From contig VGZQ01000035.1 in assembly GCA_016872535.1 (NCBI GenBank), positions 1 to 32,202 on the forward strand: a DNA stretch of 32,202 bases. The letters run 5' to 3'. Below the pieces are notes generated by a model. That model was not told the DNA's origin and made no database searches. It worked only from the letters and a program-made list of their open reading frames with translations. Positions 1 to 7,570 of this stretch are shown here, in pieces (the first letter of the stretch is position 1; each line of letters starts with the position of its first letter). Made by a program: the position numbers and the translations under genes. This DNA is from Rhodospirillales bacterium. GTDB taxonomy: Bacteria > Pseudomonadota > Alphaproteobacteria > Rhodospirillales > 2-12-FULL-67-15.

Positions 1-127
1 CGGCTCGCGGCGGGGCGCTGCGCTCGCCGGATGGCTTCGCGCCCCGCCCGCTCGCCGCCGACACCGAAACCGTGATACAAACCGAAACGTTCACCCTCTG
101 AGTGGACCTAATCCAGGGGAAAGGTCA
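1..127. mobile_element. Probable insertion-sequence end (IS3-family-like), truncated by the window edge
   Basis: Read on the minus strand from 127, the sequence begins TGACCTTTCCCCTGG and continues to GTCCACTC, the general layout of IS3-family terminal repeats (TGA, a C-run, then GTCCAC). In the third plus frame an open, GC3-rich stretch (3-101) ends in TGA 26 bases before the supposed end, as expected for a transposase C-terminus; I do not recognise its residues. An imperfect inverted repeat lies inside it (1-18 with 39-57, about 16 of 18 pairs). Base and codon use change abruptly at ~127, where typical HD-protein coding sequence starts. The IS family is recalled from terminal-repeat style only, so the assignment is tentative. 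The window may start at a contig edge caused by this repeat. Confidence 0.42.
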
Positions 128-874
128 CCGGGCCATCACTTCTATCCCGGCGGGCTGGCCGTGCACGCGGCCGAGAACATCGAGATCGCCTTCGGCTGGG
201 CCGACATGTTCGCCCGGGTTCACGGCGTCACCGACATCAACCGCGACATGGTGATCGCCGCGCTGACCCTGCACGACTGGGCCAAGGTCTGGTACGAGTG
301 GGATTCGGCGACCGGCGGGATCAAGCGGCCGGCCTGGTTCCCGGCCTACTGGGGCGGCGACCAAGGCATCGCCAAGTGGAAATGGATGGGCGGCCACGGC
401 GCCATCGTTTACGCCGAACTGATGAAACGTGGCGCGCCGACCGAGTTGGTCATCGCCACCGCGTCGTCCCACTTCGATCCGTTCTGGGACGTCGACAAGG
501 CCGACGGCAAGGAAGGCCTCAACGCGGCGTTGGCGGAGGCCGCCAAGCTCGCCGGCGTGCCCGCGCCCAAGGTCGATCCGGCCAAGCGCATGGCCGAATG
601 GTGGCTGTCGGTTTTCTCCGACGGCTCCTGGTCGTTCTCCCACTACATCGCCGGGCAGTTCGCGCATAATTGGGTCCGCGACGTAGCCAAGGACCTCGGC
701 ATCGATCCGAAATCGCCGGAAGCGAACAAACTCGCTTGGTTCGTGCTGACCCGGATTTCCGACTTCAAGCTCTACAGCATCTACCAGAGTTCCGGCTTCA
801 ACGCCGATACGGTCAAGAAGCTGATCGTCTCGATCCTCAAGGATTCGTCGGCGTACGAGGTATCGGGAAGCTGA
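128..874 (+). pseudogene. HD-domain phosphohydrolase-like gene, 5' end missing
   Basis: The frame is open from the window edge to TGA at 872-874, but only from 128 onward does it look like a protein. It reads HHFYPGGLAVH, then LHDWAKVW, GGHGAIVY and SSHFDPFWD, matching the spaced H..HD..H..H metal ligands of the HD superfamily, with a later D in RISDFKLYSIYQ. HD proteins are usually metal-dependent phosphohydrolases; the substrate here cannot be told. No ATG lies in the early part. GTG at 161 is the first possible start, but it would drop the HHFYPGGLAVH segment that carries the first ligand, so I read the gene as cut by the putative IS end rather than starting there. Most of the domain survives. 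It could instead be an intact gene continuing beyond the window if the IS reading is wrong. Confidence 0.6.
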
Positions 875-953
875 CGTTACGTAATCCGGCCTTGCCCCCG
901 CTCCTGTTTCCCGACGCAACGGGGATAGGGGCGGGGAAAGAGGTTCGTCCGCC

Positions 954-1334
954 ATGACGTTGCGGCGCGCGATCGCGATGTTGGTCTTGGCCGCGGCAGC
1001 GGGGACCGGAGCTTCGTCCGCAGCCGAGGACACGATCCGATCCTTCGACCTCGCGGTCGTGAACGGCGCGGTCGCGCCCGCCTCGCGGGTGCTCAAAGTG
1101 CCGCACCAGGCCGACGTCGGCATCACCTGGACGGTCGACCGGCCGATGACCATCCATCTCGAAGGCTACAACATTTCCGTTTTCGCGCGTCCGGACGCAC
1201 CGCAGACCATGCGTTTCAAGGCGTATGCCACCGGCCGGTTCCCGGTTCACGCCCACGAGGGCGACAAGGGCGAAGCCAAGTCGCACGGCCATGGGCGTGG
1301 TGCCTTGCTGAGGGTTGAGGTGCATCCGCGATGA
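954..1334 (+). CDS. Secreted His-rich cupredoxin-like protein
   Basis: This 126-residue protein starts with MTLRRAIAMLVLAAAAG, a clear signal peptide ending near SSAAED, so it should be periplasmic. The mature part is a single small beta-type domain: VPHQADVGITWTVD, then MTIHLEGYNI, then a GRFPVHAHEGDKGEAKSHGH segment with four His residues, ending LLRVEVHPR. That layout (late His-rich loop followed by a final strand) resembles cupredoxin-like domains, but I see no classical Cys-x-His-x-Met copper site, so metal binding by His is an inference. Its TGA overlaps the ATG of the next gene (ATGATG at 1331-1336), so the two products are probably made together and may act together at the inner membrane. 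The start is set by the signal peptide; AGAGG lies upstream at a rather long spacing. Confidence 0.7.
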   Translation: MTLRRAIAMLVLAAAAGTGASSAAEDTIRSFDLAVVNGAVAPASRVLKVPHQADVGITWTVDRPMTIHLEGYNISVFARPDAPQTMRFKAYATGRFPVHAHEGDKGEAKSHGHGRGALLRVEVHPR

Positions 1335-2785
1335 TGCGCGCGGCCGTTGCGCTGGCACTTGGCGTAGTTGGATGGGCCGCGAGCGGCGATCCGGCCCAGG
1401 CCCATGCCTTCGGTCAGCGCTACGAACTGCCGGTGCCGGTGTGGCTGTTCATCGTCGGCGGCGCGCTGACGGTGACGGTGACCTTCGTCATGGTCGCGGT
1501 GTTCGCCCGCGGCGGCGCCGAGGCCTACGCCGAGGCCCGGCTCGATTTCTCCCGCAGCTCGCTCGGCCGCGCGCTCGATCATGCCCTGACGCGGGCGCTG
1601 GCGCGCGCGGTCGGCGTCTTCGTGTTGGCGCTGGCGCTGCTCGCCGGTTTCTTCGGCCCGTCCGATCCGAACGCGAATCCGGTGCCGGTTTTGGTCTGGG
1701 TCGCGTGGTGGGTCGGCTTTTCCTATCTGGTGATGCTGGTCGGCAACCCATGGCCCGTGCTCAACCCGTGGCGGACGCTGTTCGACCTGTTCGGCGGACG
1801 ACGACGCTACCGTCCCTATCCCGCCCGGCTCGGCGCTTGGCCCGCGGTCGGGTTTCTGTTGATGTTCTTCTGGTTCGAACTGATCTTTCCCTTTTCGGCG
1901 ATGCCGAAAACCCTGGCGGCGCTGGTGGTGGCCTATTCGCTCGTCACCTGGGCCGGCATGGCGGTCTACGGCCCTCAGGCGTGGCTCGCCAACGCCGATC
2001 CGGTGCACCGCGTGTTCGATCTCTACGCGCGGTTCGCGCCGGTGAGCGCGGAACGGCGCGGCGACGGCGCGTCGGCCCTGATGCTGCGTCCCTATGCTGC
2101 GTCCCTGTTGCGGCGCGACCAGGCGGTCGCCCCCGTCGCCATCGCCTGTTTCGTGGTCGCGTTGCTGACCGGCGTTCTGTTCGACGGGCTGCTCGGCAGC
2201 GGCCATTGGGCGGCGGTTGAGAACGCGATCCATGACCTGAACCCGAAGCTCGGCGATGTCGGCTGGGTGCTGGTTCACACCATCGCCTTTTTGCTCTTGT
2301 GGTCGGCGGTACTCGGGCTCTTCTGGGGGACCTGCTGGTCGATGGCCGGGGTTGCGGGCGGTGGTAAAGGAACCCTCGATCACGTGCGCGCGTTCGCCCT
2401 GACGTTGATTCCGATCGCGGTCGGCTACCATTTCGCCCACACCTTCACCTACCTGCTGGTCCAGGGCCAGTCGTTGATCCCGCTGATTTCGGATCCGTTC
2501 GGCCTCGGCTGGAACCTGTTCGGCACCCGCGCCTATCAAATCGACATCGCGGTGATGAGCACCAAGTCGGCTTGGTATCTCGCCGTCGGCGCGATCGTGG
2601 TCGGCCATTCGGTCTCGGTCTATCTCGCCCATGTCGCCGCCGACCGGCTGCTGGCGAGCCGGGCGCGCGCCTTCCGCGCCCTGGTGCCGATGACAATCCT
2701 GATGATTGTCTATACGGTGGTCAGCCTGCAGATCCTGGCGGAGCCGTTGGTGCGCTACTCCGGCCCGCAGGAAACGATCATCTAG
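1331..2785 (+). CDS. Polytopic membrane protein, 'fenitrothion hydrolase'-type family
   Basis: This 484-residue protein has an N-terminal signal-like helix, then the segment HAFGQRYELPVPVWLF directly after the cleavage-like AQA, and roughly ten further hydrophobic helices. Several helices carry His (VGYHFAHTFTYLL, VGHSVSVYLAHV), which suggests a metal or redox role. From memory, proteins opening with H-[AG]-[FI]-G-x-[RK]-x-[DE]-LP-[VI]-P are often annotated fenitrothion hydrolase after a Burkholderia plasmid gene; that label is inherited and should not be read as pesticide hydrolysis here. It overlaps the cupredoxin-like gene by four bases (ATGA) and is followed 17 bases later by a TauE/SafE permease, so the three form a likely operon. 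A transporter or assembly factor for a metal or sulfur compound is my guess; the function is unknown. Confidence 0.75.
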   Translation: MMRAAVALALGVVGWAASGDPAQAHAFGQRYELPVPVWLFIVGGALTVTVTFVMVAVFARGGAEAYAEARLDFSRSSLGRALDHALTRALARAVGVFVLALALLAGFFGPSDPNANPVPVLVWVAWWVGFSYLVMLVGNPWPVLNPWRTLFDLFGGRRRYRPYPARLGAWPAVGFLLMFFWFELIFPFSAMPKTLAALVVAYSLVTWAGMAVYGPQAWLANADPVHRVFDLYARFAPVSAERRGDGASALMLRPYAASLLRRDQAVAPVAIACFVVALLTGVLFDGLLGSGHWAAVENAIHDLNPKLGDVGWVLVHTIAFLLLWSAVLGLFWGTCWSMAGVAGGGKGTLDHVRAFALTLIPIAVGYHFAHTFTYLLVQGQSLIPLISDPFGLGWNLFGTRAYQIDIAVMSTKSAWYLAVGAIVVGHSVSVYLAHVAADRLLASRARAFRALVPMTILMIVYTVVSLQILAEPLVRYSGPQETII

Positions 2786-2802
2786 GTTTATTCCGCATCG
2801 CG

Positions 2803-3543
2803 ATGCCCGACGTTCTCTGGTTTCTCGTCGCCGGCATTTTTGCCCTCGGCGGCACGGTCAAGGGCATCATCGGTCTCGGACTGCCGGCCATCGTCATGGG
2901 TTTGTTGGCGGTCGTCATGACAACCGGCGAGGCGGCGGCGATCCTGGTGTTGCCGGGGTTGATCTTGAACATCTGGCAGATGCTGGCCGGGCCGCATCTG
3001 TTGTCGCTCGTCCGCCGCCTGTGGCCGTTGATCCTGTGCGTGGCCGGGGGCACGCTTTCGGGCGCGGGGTGGCTGACCGGCGCCAACGCGCGCCTCGGCA
3101 CCGCCGTTCTCGGCGTGACGTTGGTGGTTTATGCGCTGATCGGACTCCGCTCCCCGCGCTTTTCCGTGCGGGCGTCGGCGCGCCGTTGGGCGGATCCGCT
3201 GGTCGGGGTGGTGACGGGATTGATCGGCGCCGCGACCAGCGTCTTCGTCATCCCCTTGGTGCCGTACCTGCACGCGACCGGGCTCGAGAAGGACGAACTG
3301 GTGCAGGCCCTCGGGCTGATGTTTGCCGTGTCGATGGTCGCGCTCGGCGTCAATCTCTATCTGGCGTCCGCGCTCCACTGGTCGCTCGGGCCGGCCGCCG
3401 CGGTCGCGCTCGCGAGTGCAGCCGCCGGGCAATGGTTCGGCCAGTCGGTGCGACGCAAGCTGCGCCCGGACGTGTTCCGGACATATTTTTTCATCGGGCT
3501 TCTGTTGCTCGGAATTTATTTGTTCGCCCGTTCGATCGCTTAA
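2803..3543 (+). CDS. TauE/SafE-family membrane permease
   Basis: This 246-residue protein has about eight hydrophobic helices in two related halves. The first half has GGTVKGIIGLGLPAIVMGL, the second VTGLIGAATSVFVIPLVPYL; the G-x-x-K/S-G-x-x-G-x-G-x-P pattern in each half is the signature of the TauE/SafE (DUF81) family. Members are inner-membrane exporters or importers of sulfur-containing anions such as sulfite, sulfoacetate or taurine derivatives; the substrate here is unknown. ATG at 2803 is chosen because the open frame upstream overlaps the previous gene and lacks membrane character. It lies 17 bases after the preceding membrane gene and is probably its operon partner. Its TAA overlaps the TAA of the convergent phosphatase gene (TTAA at 3540-3543). 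Confidence 0.85.
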   Translation: MPDVLWFLVAGIFALGGTVKGIIGLGLPAIVMGLLAVVMTTGEAAAILVLPGLILNIWQMLAGPHLLSLVRRLWPLILCVAGGTLSGAGWLTGANARLGTAVLGVTLVVYALIGLRSPRFSVRASARRWADPLVGVVTGLIGAATSVFVIPLVPYLHATGLEKDELVQALGLMFAVSMVALGVNLYLASALHWSLGPAAAVALASAAAGQWFGQSVRRKLRPDVFRTYFFIGLLLLGIYLFARSIA

Positions 3544-4103
3544 GGCCTGACGCTGCCGACGACCACGAGCTTGTCGCCGTCCCGTCTGAGCACGATTCCT
3601 TCGCCCGACGCCGAAGGCCGATCGACGATGGCCATCATCGTGAATTGATGGGTGGCGACGACGAGAGCGCCGGGGCCGTCCCACGCGAGCAGGATGCGCC
3701 GCGCGGCTTCGGCCTGCGCCGGCCCTCGGCTCCGGTCGGCGTGGAGCGAATCGAACGCCGGCTCCGGTTGGGCGCGTCCCGGAAACGCCAGTTCGGCGGT
3801 TTCCTTCGCCCGGCACCAGCGCGATGTCAGCACCCGTCCTACTTCGATCCCGCGCGCGCGGAACGCCTCGCCGATGCGCCGGGCCTGGGCGCGGCCCACG
3901 TCGTCGAGATTGCGTTGCGTCGCGCAGTCGTCGAGGCGCATGCCCGGCGGATCGTAGGTGCCGGGCGCGTTGGCGTGGCGAAAAAGGACGATGCCGCCGG
4001 ATTTCAGCGCCGCCCACGCCGCTTCCTCAGACGCGCGCTCTGATGCCGGGGCCGGCGACGTGATCGCCGCCAGCGCCAGGGCGAGGGCGGCGAAATATCT
4101 CAA
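3540..4103 (-). CDS. Secreted histidine phosphatase-family protein (TTG start)
   Basis: This is a phosphoglycerate-mutase-like protein of 187 residues. The core motif is LFRHANAPG (R42, H43), a variant of the RHG triad in which Gly is Ala; a later R ([10 protein letters not shown], about 95) and VVATHQ (H152) supply the remaining catalytic positions. The N-terminus [22 protein letters not shown] is a good signal peptide, so it likely acts in the periplasm. No ATG precedes it in a sensible place. The TTG at 4103 fits because it overlaps the ilvD stop (TTGA), giving translational coupling, and puts the signal peptide exactly at the start. Its substrate is unknown and there is no functional link to branched-chain amino acid synthesis that I know of. 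Confidence 0.8.
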   Translation of the reverse strand: MRYFAALALALAAITSPAPASERASEEAAWAALKSGGIVLFRHANAPGTYDPPGMRLDDCATQRNLDDVGRAQARRIGEAFRARGIEVGRVLTSRWCRAKETAELAFPGRAQPEPAFDSLHADRSRGPAQAEAARRILLAWDGPGALVVATHQFTMMAIVDRPSASGEGIVLRRDGDKLVVVGSVRP

Positions 4104-5854
4104 ATATCCGCGTAGCAATGGGTTTCCGCCTTGCCGCCCGGGTGCGTGACCGCGCCGTCGCAGGCGTCGCCCACGTTCCGGGCGTAGCGCCAGAGCGTGC
4201 CCGATTGGTAGTCGTGCGCCCGCGGCTTCCATGCCTTTTTGCGCTGGGCGAGCTCGGCCGCCGACAGATCGACGTCGAGGGTGCCCTTGACCGCGTCGAT
4301 GCGGATCCTATCGCCGTTCTTCAACAGCCCGATCGGTCCGCCGACCGCGGCTTCGGGGCCGACGTGACCGATGCAGAAGCCGCGCGTCGCGCCGGAAAAG
4401 CGCCCGTCGGTGATGAGCGCGACCTTGTCGCCCATGCCCTGGCCGTAGAGCGCCGAGGTGGTCGACAGCATCTCGCGCATGCCGGGGCCGCCGCGCGGGC
4501 CTTCGTAGCGGATGACGATGACTTCGCCTTCCTTGTACTTGCGGTTGACCACGGCCTCGAACGCCTGTTCCTCGGAATCGAACACGCGCGCCGGTCCGGC
4601 GAACTTGAGCGTCTTCATGCCGGCCACCTTCACGATCGCTCCTTGCGGCGCGAGGTTGCCCTTGAGCCCGACCACGCCGCCGGTCGGCGACAGCGGCTTT
4701 TTCGGATGGCGGATCACGTCCTGGTTGGGGTTGAATTTCACGTCGCGCAGGTTCTGGGCGACCGTCTGGCCGGTCACGGTCATGCAGTCGCTGTGCAGCA
4801 GGCCGGCGTCCAACATCGCGCGCATCAGCATCGGCACGCCGCCCGCCTCGAACATGTCCTTGGCCACGTACTTTCCGCCCGGCTTCAAGTCGGCGATGTA
4901 GGGCGTCTTGCGGAAGATGCGACAGACGTCGTCGAGGTCGAACTTGATCCCGGCCTCGTGGGCGATGGCAGGCAAATGCAATCCGGCGTTGGTCGAACCG
5001 CCGGTCGCCGCCACCACCATCGCCGCGTTTTCGAGCGACTTCAGCGTCACGATGTCGCGCGGCCGGATCTTGTCGGCGAGCAACTTCATCACCGTGTGCC
5101 CGCTCGCCTCGCAATAGGCGTCGCGCGATTCGTAAGGCGCCGGCGGCCCGGCGGAGCCGGGGAGGGCGAGGCCGAGCGCCTCCGACACGCAGGCCATGGT
5201 GTTGGCGGTGAACTGACCGCCGCACGACCCGGCCGAGGGGCAGGCGAGGCTTTCGATGTCGTGCAACTCCTGGTCCGAGATTTTTCCGGTCGAGTGCGCG
5301 CCGACCGCCTCGAACACGTCCTGGACCGTGATGTCCTTGCCCTTGTAGCGCCCGGGCAGGATCGAGCCGCCGTAGATGAACACGCTCGGCACGTTGAGCC
5401 GGACCATGGCCATCATCAGCCCGGGCAGCGACTTGTCGCAGCCGGCGAGGCCGACGAGAGAGTCGTAGCAATGGCCGCGCACCGTCAGTTCCACCGAATC
5501 GGCGATCACCTCGCGGCTGACCAGCGACGATTTCATCCCTTGGTGGCCCATGGCGATGCCGTCGGTGACGGTGATGGTGGTGAATTCGCGCGGGCAGCCG
5601 CCGGCGGCCTTGACGCCCTTCTTCGCCGCCTGGGCCTGGCGCATGAGCGCGGTGTTGCACGGCGCGGCCTCGTTCCAGGTGGTGACCACGCCGACGAAGG
5701 GCTGGCGCATTTCGTCCTCGGTCATGCCCATGGCGTAGTAATAGGAGCGGTGCGGCGCGCTCGCCGGGCCGACGCTGGTGTGCCGGCTCGGCAGCTTGCG
5801 CGCGACCTTGTCGATTTTTCCGGCGGCGCCGGACGTGGTTTTTTTCTTGGCCAT
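4100..5854 (-). CDS. ilvD: Dihydroxy-acid dehydratase
   Basis: This 584-residue cytoplasmic enzyme converts 2,3-dihydroxy-3-methylbutanoate and 2,3-dihydroxy-3-methylpentanoate to the 2-oxo acids in valine, leucine and isoleucine synthesis. Signature segments are [13 protein letters not shown] (C139) and [16 protein letters not shown] (C211); together with C66 in [11 protein letters not shown] these are the three iron-sulfur ligand cysteines expected for the family. The C-terminal half has [12 protein letters not shown] and [21 protein letters not shown], also typical. Length is normal (560-620). A Lys-rich stretch of ~20 residues precedes the conserved part. The first gene of a two-gene unit, it shares TTGA with the phosphatase. 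GGGGAAAAA before the ATG is a weak ribosome-binding site, and a promoter-like pair lies at 5887-5915. Confidence 0.97.
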   Translation of the reverse strand: MAKKKTTSGAAGKIDKVARKLPSRHTSVGPASAPHRSYYYAMGMTEDEMRQPFVGVVTTWNEAAPCNTALMRQAQAAKKGVKAAGGCPREFTTITVTDGIAMGHQGMKSSLVSREVIADSVELTVRGHCYDSLVGLAGCDKSLPGLMMAMVRLNVPSVFIYGGSILPGRYKGKDITVQDVFEAVGAHSTGKISDQELHDIESLACPSAGSCGGQFTANTMACVSEALGLALPGSAGPPAPYESRDAYCEASGHTVMKLLADKIRPRDIVTLKSLENAAMVVAATGGSTNAGLHLPAIAHEAGIKFDLDDVCRIFRKTPYIADLKPGGKYVAKDMFEAGGVPMLMRAMLDAGLLHSDCMTVTGQTVAQNLRDVKFNPNQDVIRHPKKPLSPTGGVVGLKGNLAPQGAIVKVAGMKTLKFAGPARVFDSEEQAFEAVVNRKYKEGEVIVIRYEGPRGGPGMREMLSTTSALYGQGMGDKVALITDGRFSGATRGFCIGHVGPEAAVGGPIGLLKNGDRIRIDAVKGTLDVDLSAAELAQRKKAWKPRAHDYQSGTLWRYARNVGDACDGAVTHPGGKAETHCYADI

Positions 5855-5886
5855 GACGTTTTTCCCCGAAAAGCGGAACCGGCGGC

Positions 5887-5915
5887 ACTCTAGAAGGGCG
5901 GGGAAGGGGGCGCAA
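5887..5915 (-). promoter_or_regulatory. Predicted promoter of ilvD
   Basis: On the minus strand TTGCGC (5910-5915) and TAGAGT (5887-5892) are separated by 17 bases, a fair match to sigma-70 -35 and -10 boxes. Transcription would start near 5880, leaving a leader of about 25 bases before the ATG at 5854. The sequence is C-rich, so this is a moderate prediction only. Confidence 0.45.
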
Positions 5916-5927
5916 CCCCGCGGAAGC

Positions 5928-6266
5928 TCAGGCGACGGCGAGCGCGCGCGTCAGCGCCTGGCGCACGGCGTCGCGGTCTTTTTTCGCGAGCGCGCCGATA
6001 CGTTTGGCGACCAGCGTCGCGTCGAGTGTGAACAGCTTGAGGCGTACCCGGCACGGAACCGATAGCCCGGCTCGGGCCCAGTCCGCGATGACGACGTCGC
6101 TCGGCCAATCGCTGCGTTGCGCCGTGGTGATCATGGCGAGAACGAGCTGGTCGTGGCGGGCGTTGAACGCCTTGGCGGAGACCACCAGGGCGGGGCGGCG
6201 CTTGGCGGCGGCTTTGTCGGTGAACGGGAACGGCACCGCCACCACGTCGAAGGGATCAAAGGTCAC
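5928..6266 (-). CDS. MazF/PemK-family toxin
   Basis: The 112-residue product begins [28 protein letters not shown], the usual first strands of the PemK/MazF fold (VV.V.FPFTD...KRRPALVVS), and continues with [17 protein letters not shown] and a [11 protein letters not shown] strand. MazF-type toxins are ribonucleases that cut mRNA at short sites or, in some relatives, tRNA or rRNA. The start codon lies inside the end of the upstream antitoxin gene (11-base overlap), the usual arrangement in which the antitoxin is made first. The cleavage specificity cannot be read from sequence. The pair sits between xthA and ilvD with no sign of other mobile genes nearby. Confidence 0.9.
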   Translation of the reverse strand: MTFDPFDVVAVPFPFTDKAAAKRRPALVVSAKAFNARHDQLVLAMITTAQRSDWPSDVVIADWARAGLSVPCRVRLKLFTLDATLVAKRIGALAKKDRDAVRQALTRALAVA

Positions 6267-6492
6267 GCCAAGCCGCCTCGTCCTCGGGGCTCGTCCATTC
6301 GGTCAGAGTGTGTCCGACCGCCTTCAGGTATTCGTCACGGCCCGGCGCGAGCTTGCGCATGAGCACGCGGTCGTCCTCGACCTCGAAGGCGACCACGTCG
6401 CCGGTCTTCAGGCGGACGGCCTCGCGGACCTTCTTCGGGACGGTCAACTGGCCCTTGGACGTGATCCTGGCGACGTGCATGGGAGCGCTCAT
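6256..6492 (-). CDS. AbrB/MazE-type antitoxin
   Basis: This 78-residue protein has the AbrB/SpoVT swapped-hairpin DNA-binding domain at the N-terminus (ARITSKGQLTVPKKVREAVRLKTGDVVAFEVEDDRVLMRK). An acidic, Trp-containing tail ([16 protein letters not shown]) would bind and neutralise the toxin. It precedes and overlaps the toxin by 11 bases. ATG at 6492 is used; a second in-frame ATG at 6480 would also keep the whole domain. No strong ribosome-binding site precedes either. A palindrome ten bases upstream is the likely autoregulatory operator. Confidence 0.9.
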   Translation of the reverse strand: MSAPMHVARITSKGQLTVPKKVREAVRLKTGDVVAFEVEDDRVLMRKLAPGRDEYLKAVGHTLTEWTSPEDEAAWRDL

Positions 6493-6498
6493 TGAATG

Positions 6499-6520
6499 AA
6501 TTTCTTACAAGTAAGAATTT
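6499..6520 (-). promoter_or_regulatory. Palindromic operator of the MazEF-type pair
   Basis: TTCTTAC (6502-6508) and GTAAGAA (6511-6517) form perfect 7-base arms around AA; two outer A/T pairs extend the symmetry after one mismatch. The site is just upstream of the antitoxin ATG (6492), in an AT-rich island within GC-rich DNA, where AbrB-type antitoxins and their toxin complexes normally bind to repress their own operon. The role is inferred from position and symmetry. Confidence 0.6.
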
Positions 6521-6558
6521 ATGAAATTCCGCGACTTCACGCAACCCCGGGCCGGTCC

Positions 6559-7350
6559 TTAAGCGCCGCCGAGTTCGCACCAGATCGGCGTGTGGTCGGA
6601 GGCCTTGTCGAGCCCGCGCGGGCGCCGGTCGATGTCGCAGGCAGCCAGCCGGTCGGCGGCCTGGGGCGAGAGCAGCAGGTGGTCGATGCGGGCGCCCTGG
6701 TCCTTGGCCCAGGCGCCGCTGCGGTAATCCCACCACGTGTAGCGCTGCGCGTTGCCGTGCCGGGCGCGGAAGGCGTCGGTGAGGCCGAGGAACATGATCT
6801 TGCGGAACGCGGCCCGCGAATCGACGTGGTAGAGCGCGTCCTTGTCCCAGCCTTCCGGGTCGTGCACGTCGATCGGTTCGGGGATGACGTTGAAATCGCC
6901 GCCCAAGACGAACGCGTCCTCGGTCGCGAGCAGCTCGCGCGCGTGACGGTAAAGCCGCTCCAGCCAGGCGAGCTTGTAGGCGAACTTGTCCGTGCGCTTG
7001 CCGGCTTCGTTGATGGGATTGCCGTTGGGAAGATAAATGGAGGCGACCCGCACGCCCGAGGTGAACCCCTCGACATAACGGGCCTGGTCGTCGCCGTCTC
7101 CGCCCGGAAGCTTGCGATGATCGACCTCGATCGCCGATTTGGAGAGGATCGCGACCCCGTTGTAGGTCTTCTGCCCGACCACGGCGAGGTTGTAGCCGAG
7201 TTCCTCGAATTCGAGGGCGGGGAAGGCGTCGGCCTCGCACTTCAATTCCTGCAGCAGCAGCACGTCGGGCGCCGCGTCGCGCGTCCACGCCAGCACGTTG
7301 GGAAGGCGCGCGCGAACCGAATTGACGTTCCAGGAGGCGATCTTAACCAT
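6559..7350 (-). CDS. xthA: Exodeoxyribonuclease III (AP endonuclease)
   Basis: This 263-residue member of the endonuclease/exonuclease/phosphatase superfamily repairs abasic sites and removes 3' blocking groups. It starts MVKIASWNVNSVRARL (N10), followed by LLLQELKCE (metal ligand E35), YLPNGNP, GGDFNVIPE (D152, N154), and ends with the catalytic SDHTPIW (D252, H253). ATG at 7350 is chosen over the upstream 7401 start because the conserved MVKIASWN begins there. Its place next to erpA and dgt fits the usual alphaproteobacterial order, although a sensor-kinase gene lies between here. The divergent spacer toward that kinase holds an FNR-type box. Confidence 0.95.
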   Translation of the reverse strand: MVKIASWNVNSVRARLPNVLAWTRDAAPDVLLLQELKCEADAFPALEFEELGYNLAVVGQKTYNGVAILSKSAIEVDHRKLPGGDGDDQARYVEGFTSGVRVASIYLPNGNPINEAGKRTDKFAYKLAWLERLYRHARELLATEDAFVLGGDFNVIPEPIDVHDPEGWDKDALYHVDSRAAFRKIMFLGLTDAFRARHGNAQRYTWWDYRSGAWAKDQGARIDHLLLSPQAADRLAACDIDRRPRGLDKASDHTPIWCELGGA

Positions 7351-7439
7351 GAGGGAAAGCATCCGCGCGCGAACCGATCGCGGTTTGGCGTCGCCGCTCA
7401 TCCTAACAGCCAGTCCGGAGGCTGAAAACCCGTTCGCGC

Positions 7440-7453
7440 TTGATTGCGATCAA
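7440..7453. promoter_or_regulatory. FNR/FixK-type anaerobox
   Basis: TTGAT-TGCG-ATCAA is an exact match to the FNR/FixK consensus TTGAT-N4-ATCAA. It lies in the 220-base divergent spacer, 89 bases from the xthA start and 117 bases from the kinase start. Neither side shows a good -10 box at the distance expected for a class II site (about 30 bases from the box centre), so its target is unclear. The rest of the spacer holds an 11-base palindrome (GTGTGTCACAC, 7528-7538) and no gene. Confidence 0.55.
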
Positions 7454-7570
7454 TCCGAACGCCAATCCACCAAAGCGGCTTGCGTCTTCCGGGAATGGGA
7501 AAACCGCCAATGGTGAAGGCGGGCAGCGTGTGTCACACTATCGCCGAAAACGACCTTGTGAACTCCGGCC

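Noticed and set aside
1247-2632. 461-residue minus-strand frame opposite the polytopic membrane gene
   Set aside because: The plus strand encodes hydrophobic helices with a signal peptide; the minus frame is low-complexity and charged.
1331-2785. Reading the membrane protein as a pesticide (fenitrothion) hydrolase
   Set aside because: That name is inherited by family resemblance. A ten-helix protein coupled to a cupredoxin-like partner gives no evidence for organophosphate hydrolysis.
4118-5893. 591-residue plus-strand frame opposite ilvD
   Set aside because: ilvD is unmistakable on the minus strand; the opposite frame has shadow composition (RRR, GHG, ADQ runs).
7528-7538. GTGTGTCACAC palindrome upstream of the kinase as a CRP-type site
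   Set aside because: It is an odd-centred 11-base palindrome without the two spaced TGTGA/TCACA half-sites, so assignment would be guesswork.
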